Assembly: GCA_027073875.1 (NCBI GenBank)
Contig: JALTEO010000395.1
Span: forward strand, 1-5,504
Reading direction: 5' to 3'
Length of the DNA: 5,504 bases
Origin: Bacteroidales bacterium
GTDB taxonomy: Bacteria > Bacteroidota > Bacteroidia > Bacteroidales > JALTDM01
This document shows, in pieces, positions 5,418 through 5,504 of the stretch. The notes beneath the pieces were generated by a model, which saw nothing but the letters and a program-made list of their open reading frames with translations, ran no database searches and was not told the origin of the DNA. The position numbers and the translations under genes are program-made. How positions within the stretch are numbered: the stretch's first letter is position 1; each line of letters opens with the position of its first letter.

Positions 5418-5504
5418 TTATACTGTCCCTTTTACAATTTGATTACAAACAGGAAGAATAGAAGTATTCGGCTGAATCTTAATTCCCTTTATATGAGCAT
5501 TGGC
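5418..5504 (-). CDS. C-terminal end of an unidentified gene (partial)
   Basis: The minus strand is open from the window edge for 28 codons to TAA, while the two other minus-strand frames are closed by stops. The peptide reads 'ANAHIKGIKIQPNTSILPVC' then NQIVKGTV. The stop lies one base before the aminotransferase ATG, a spacing typical of co-transcribed genes. I do not recognise the family from this fragment; it does not look like the usual PabB C-terminus. That it is a real gene end rests on the open frame and the tight junction. Confidence 0.55.
   Translation of the reverse strand, partial: ANAHIKGIKIQPNTSILPVCNQIVKGTV

Overview
The window looks like ordinary chromosome from a member of the Bacteroidota, most likely Bacteroidales-like. 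The signs are AT-rich intergenic DNA with A-rich leaders instead of Shine-Dalgarno sites, two TAnnTTTG (-7) promoter motifs placed just before genes, a remnant of a type IX secretion (T9SS) C-terminal sorting domain, a DUF6150-type repeat protein, and a Bacteroidota-style AnmK. The species cannot be told from the sequence.

Layout from left to right. A secreted TlpA-like thioredoxin (minus) and a small secreted protein made of six 'DYxYQAD' repeats (plus) diverge from a 48-bp gap. A 390-bp stretch with no intact gene follows (898-1287). It holds AAAGTT-type direct repeats, two inverted copies of a GC-rich palindromic element, and a 50-codon ORF that ends like a T9SS sorting domain, possibly followed by a second decayed sorting-domain end that runs into the next start codon. 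Then come anmK (plus, cell-wall recycling), a 243-bp convergent gap with a decayed palindromic repeat, and folP (minus, folate synthesis). folP diverges across a 66-bp gap from a single-domain heptose-7-phosphate kinase (plus, LPS core). That gene converges on a class IV aminotransferase (minus, possibly aminodeoxychorismate lyase). The last 28 codons of another minus-strand gene lie one base upstream of the aminotransferase start.

The genes are mostly housekeeping and act in separate pathways: envelope redox, muropeptide recycling, folate and LPS heptose. FolP and the aminotransferase may share the folate pathway, but hldA lies between them on the opposite strand, so they are not one operon. 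I see no convincing new multi-gene system, CRISPR array, phage or intact mobile element. The most interesting parts are the 898-1287 gap, where a palindromic element is embedded in a truncated sorting-domain ORF, and the symmetrical folP/hldA divergent promoter region.
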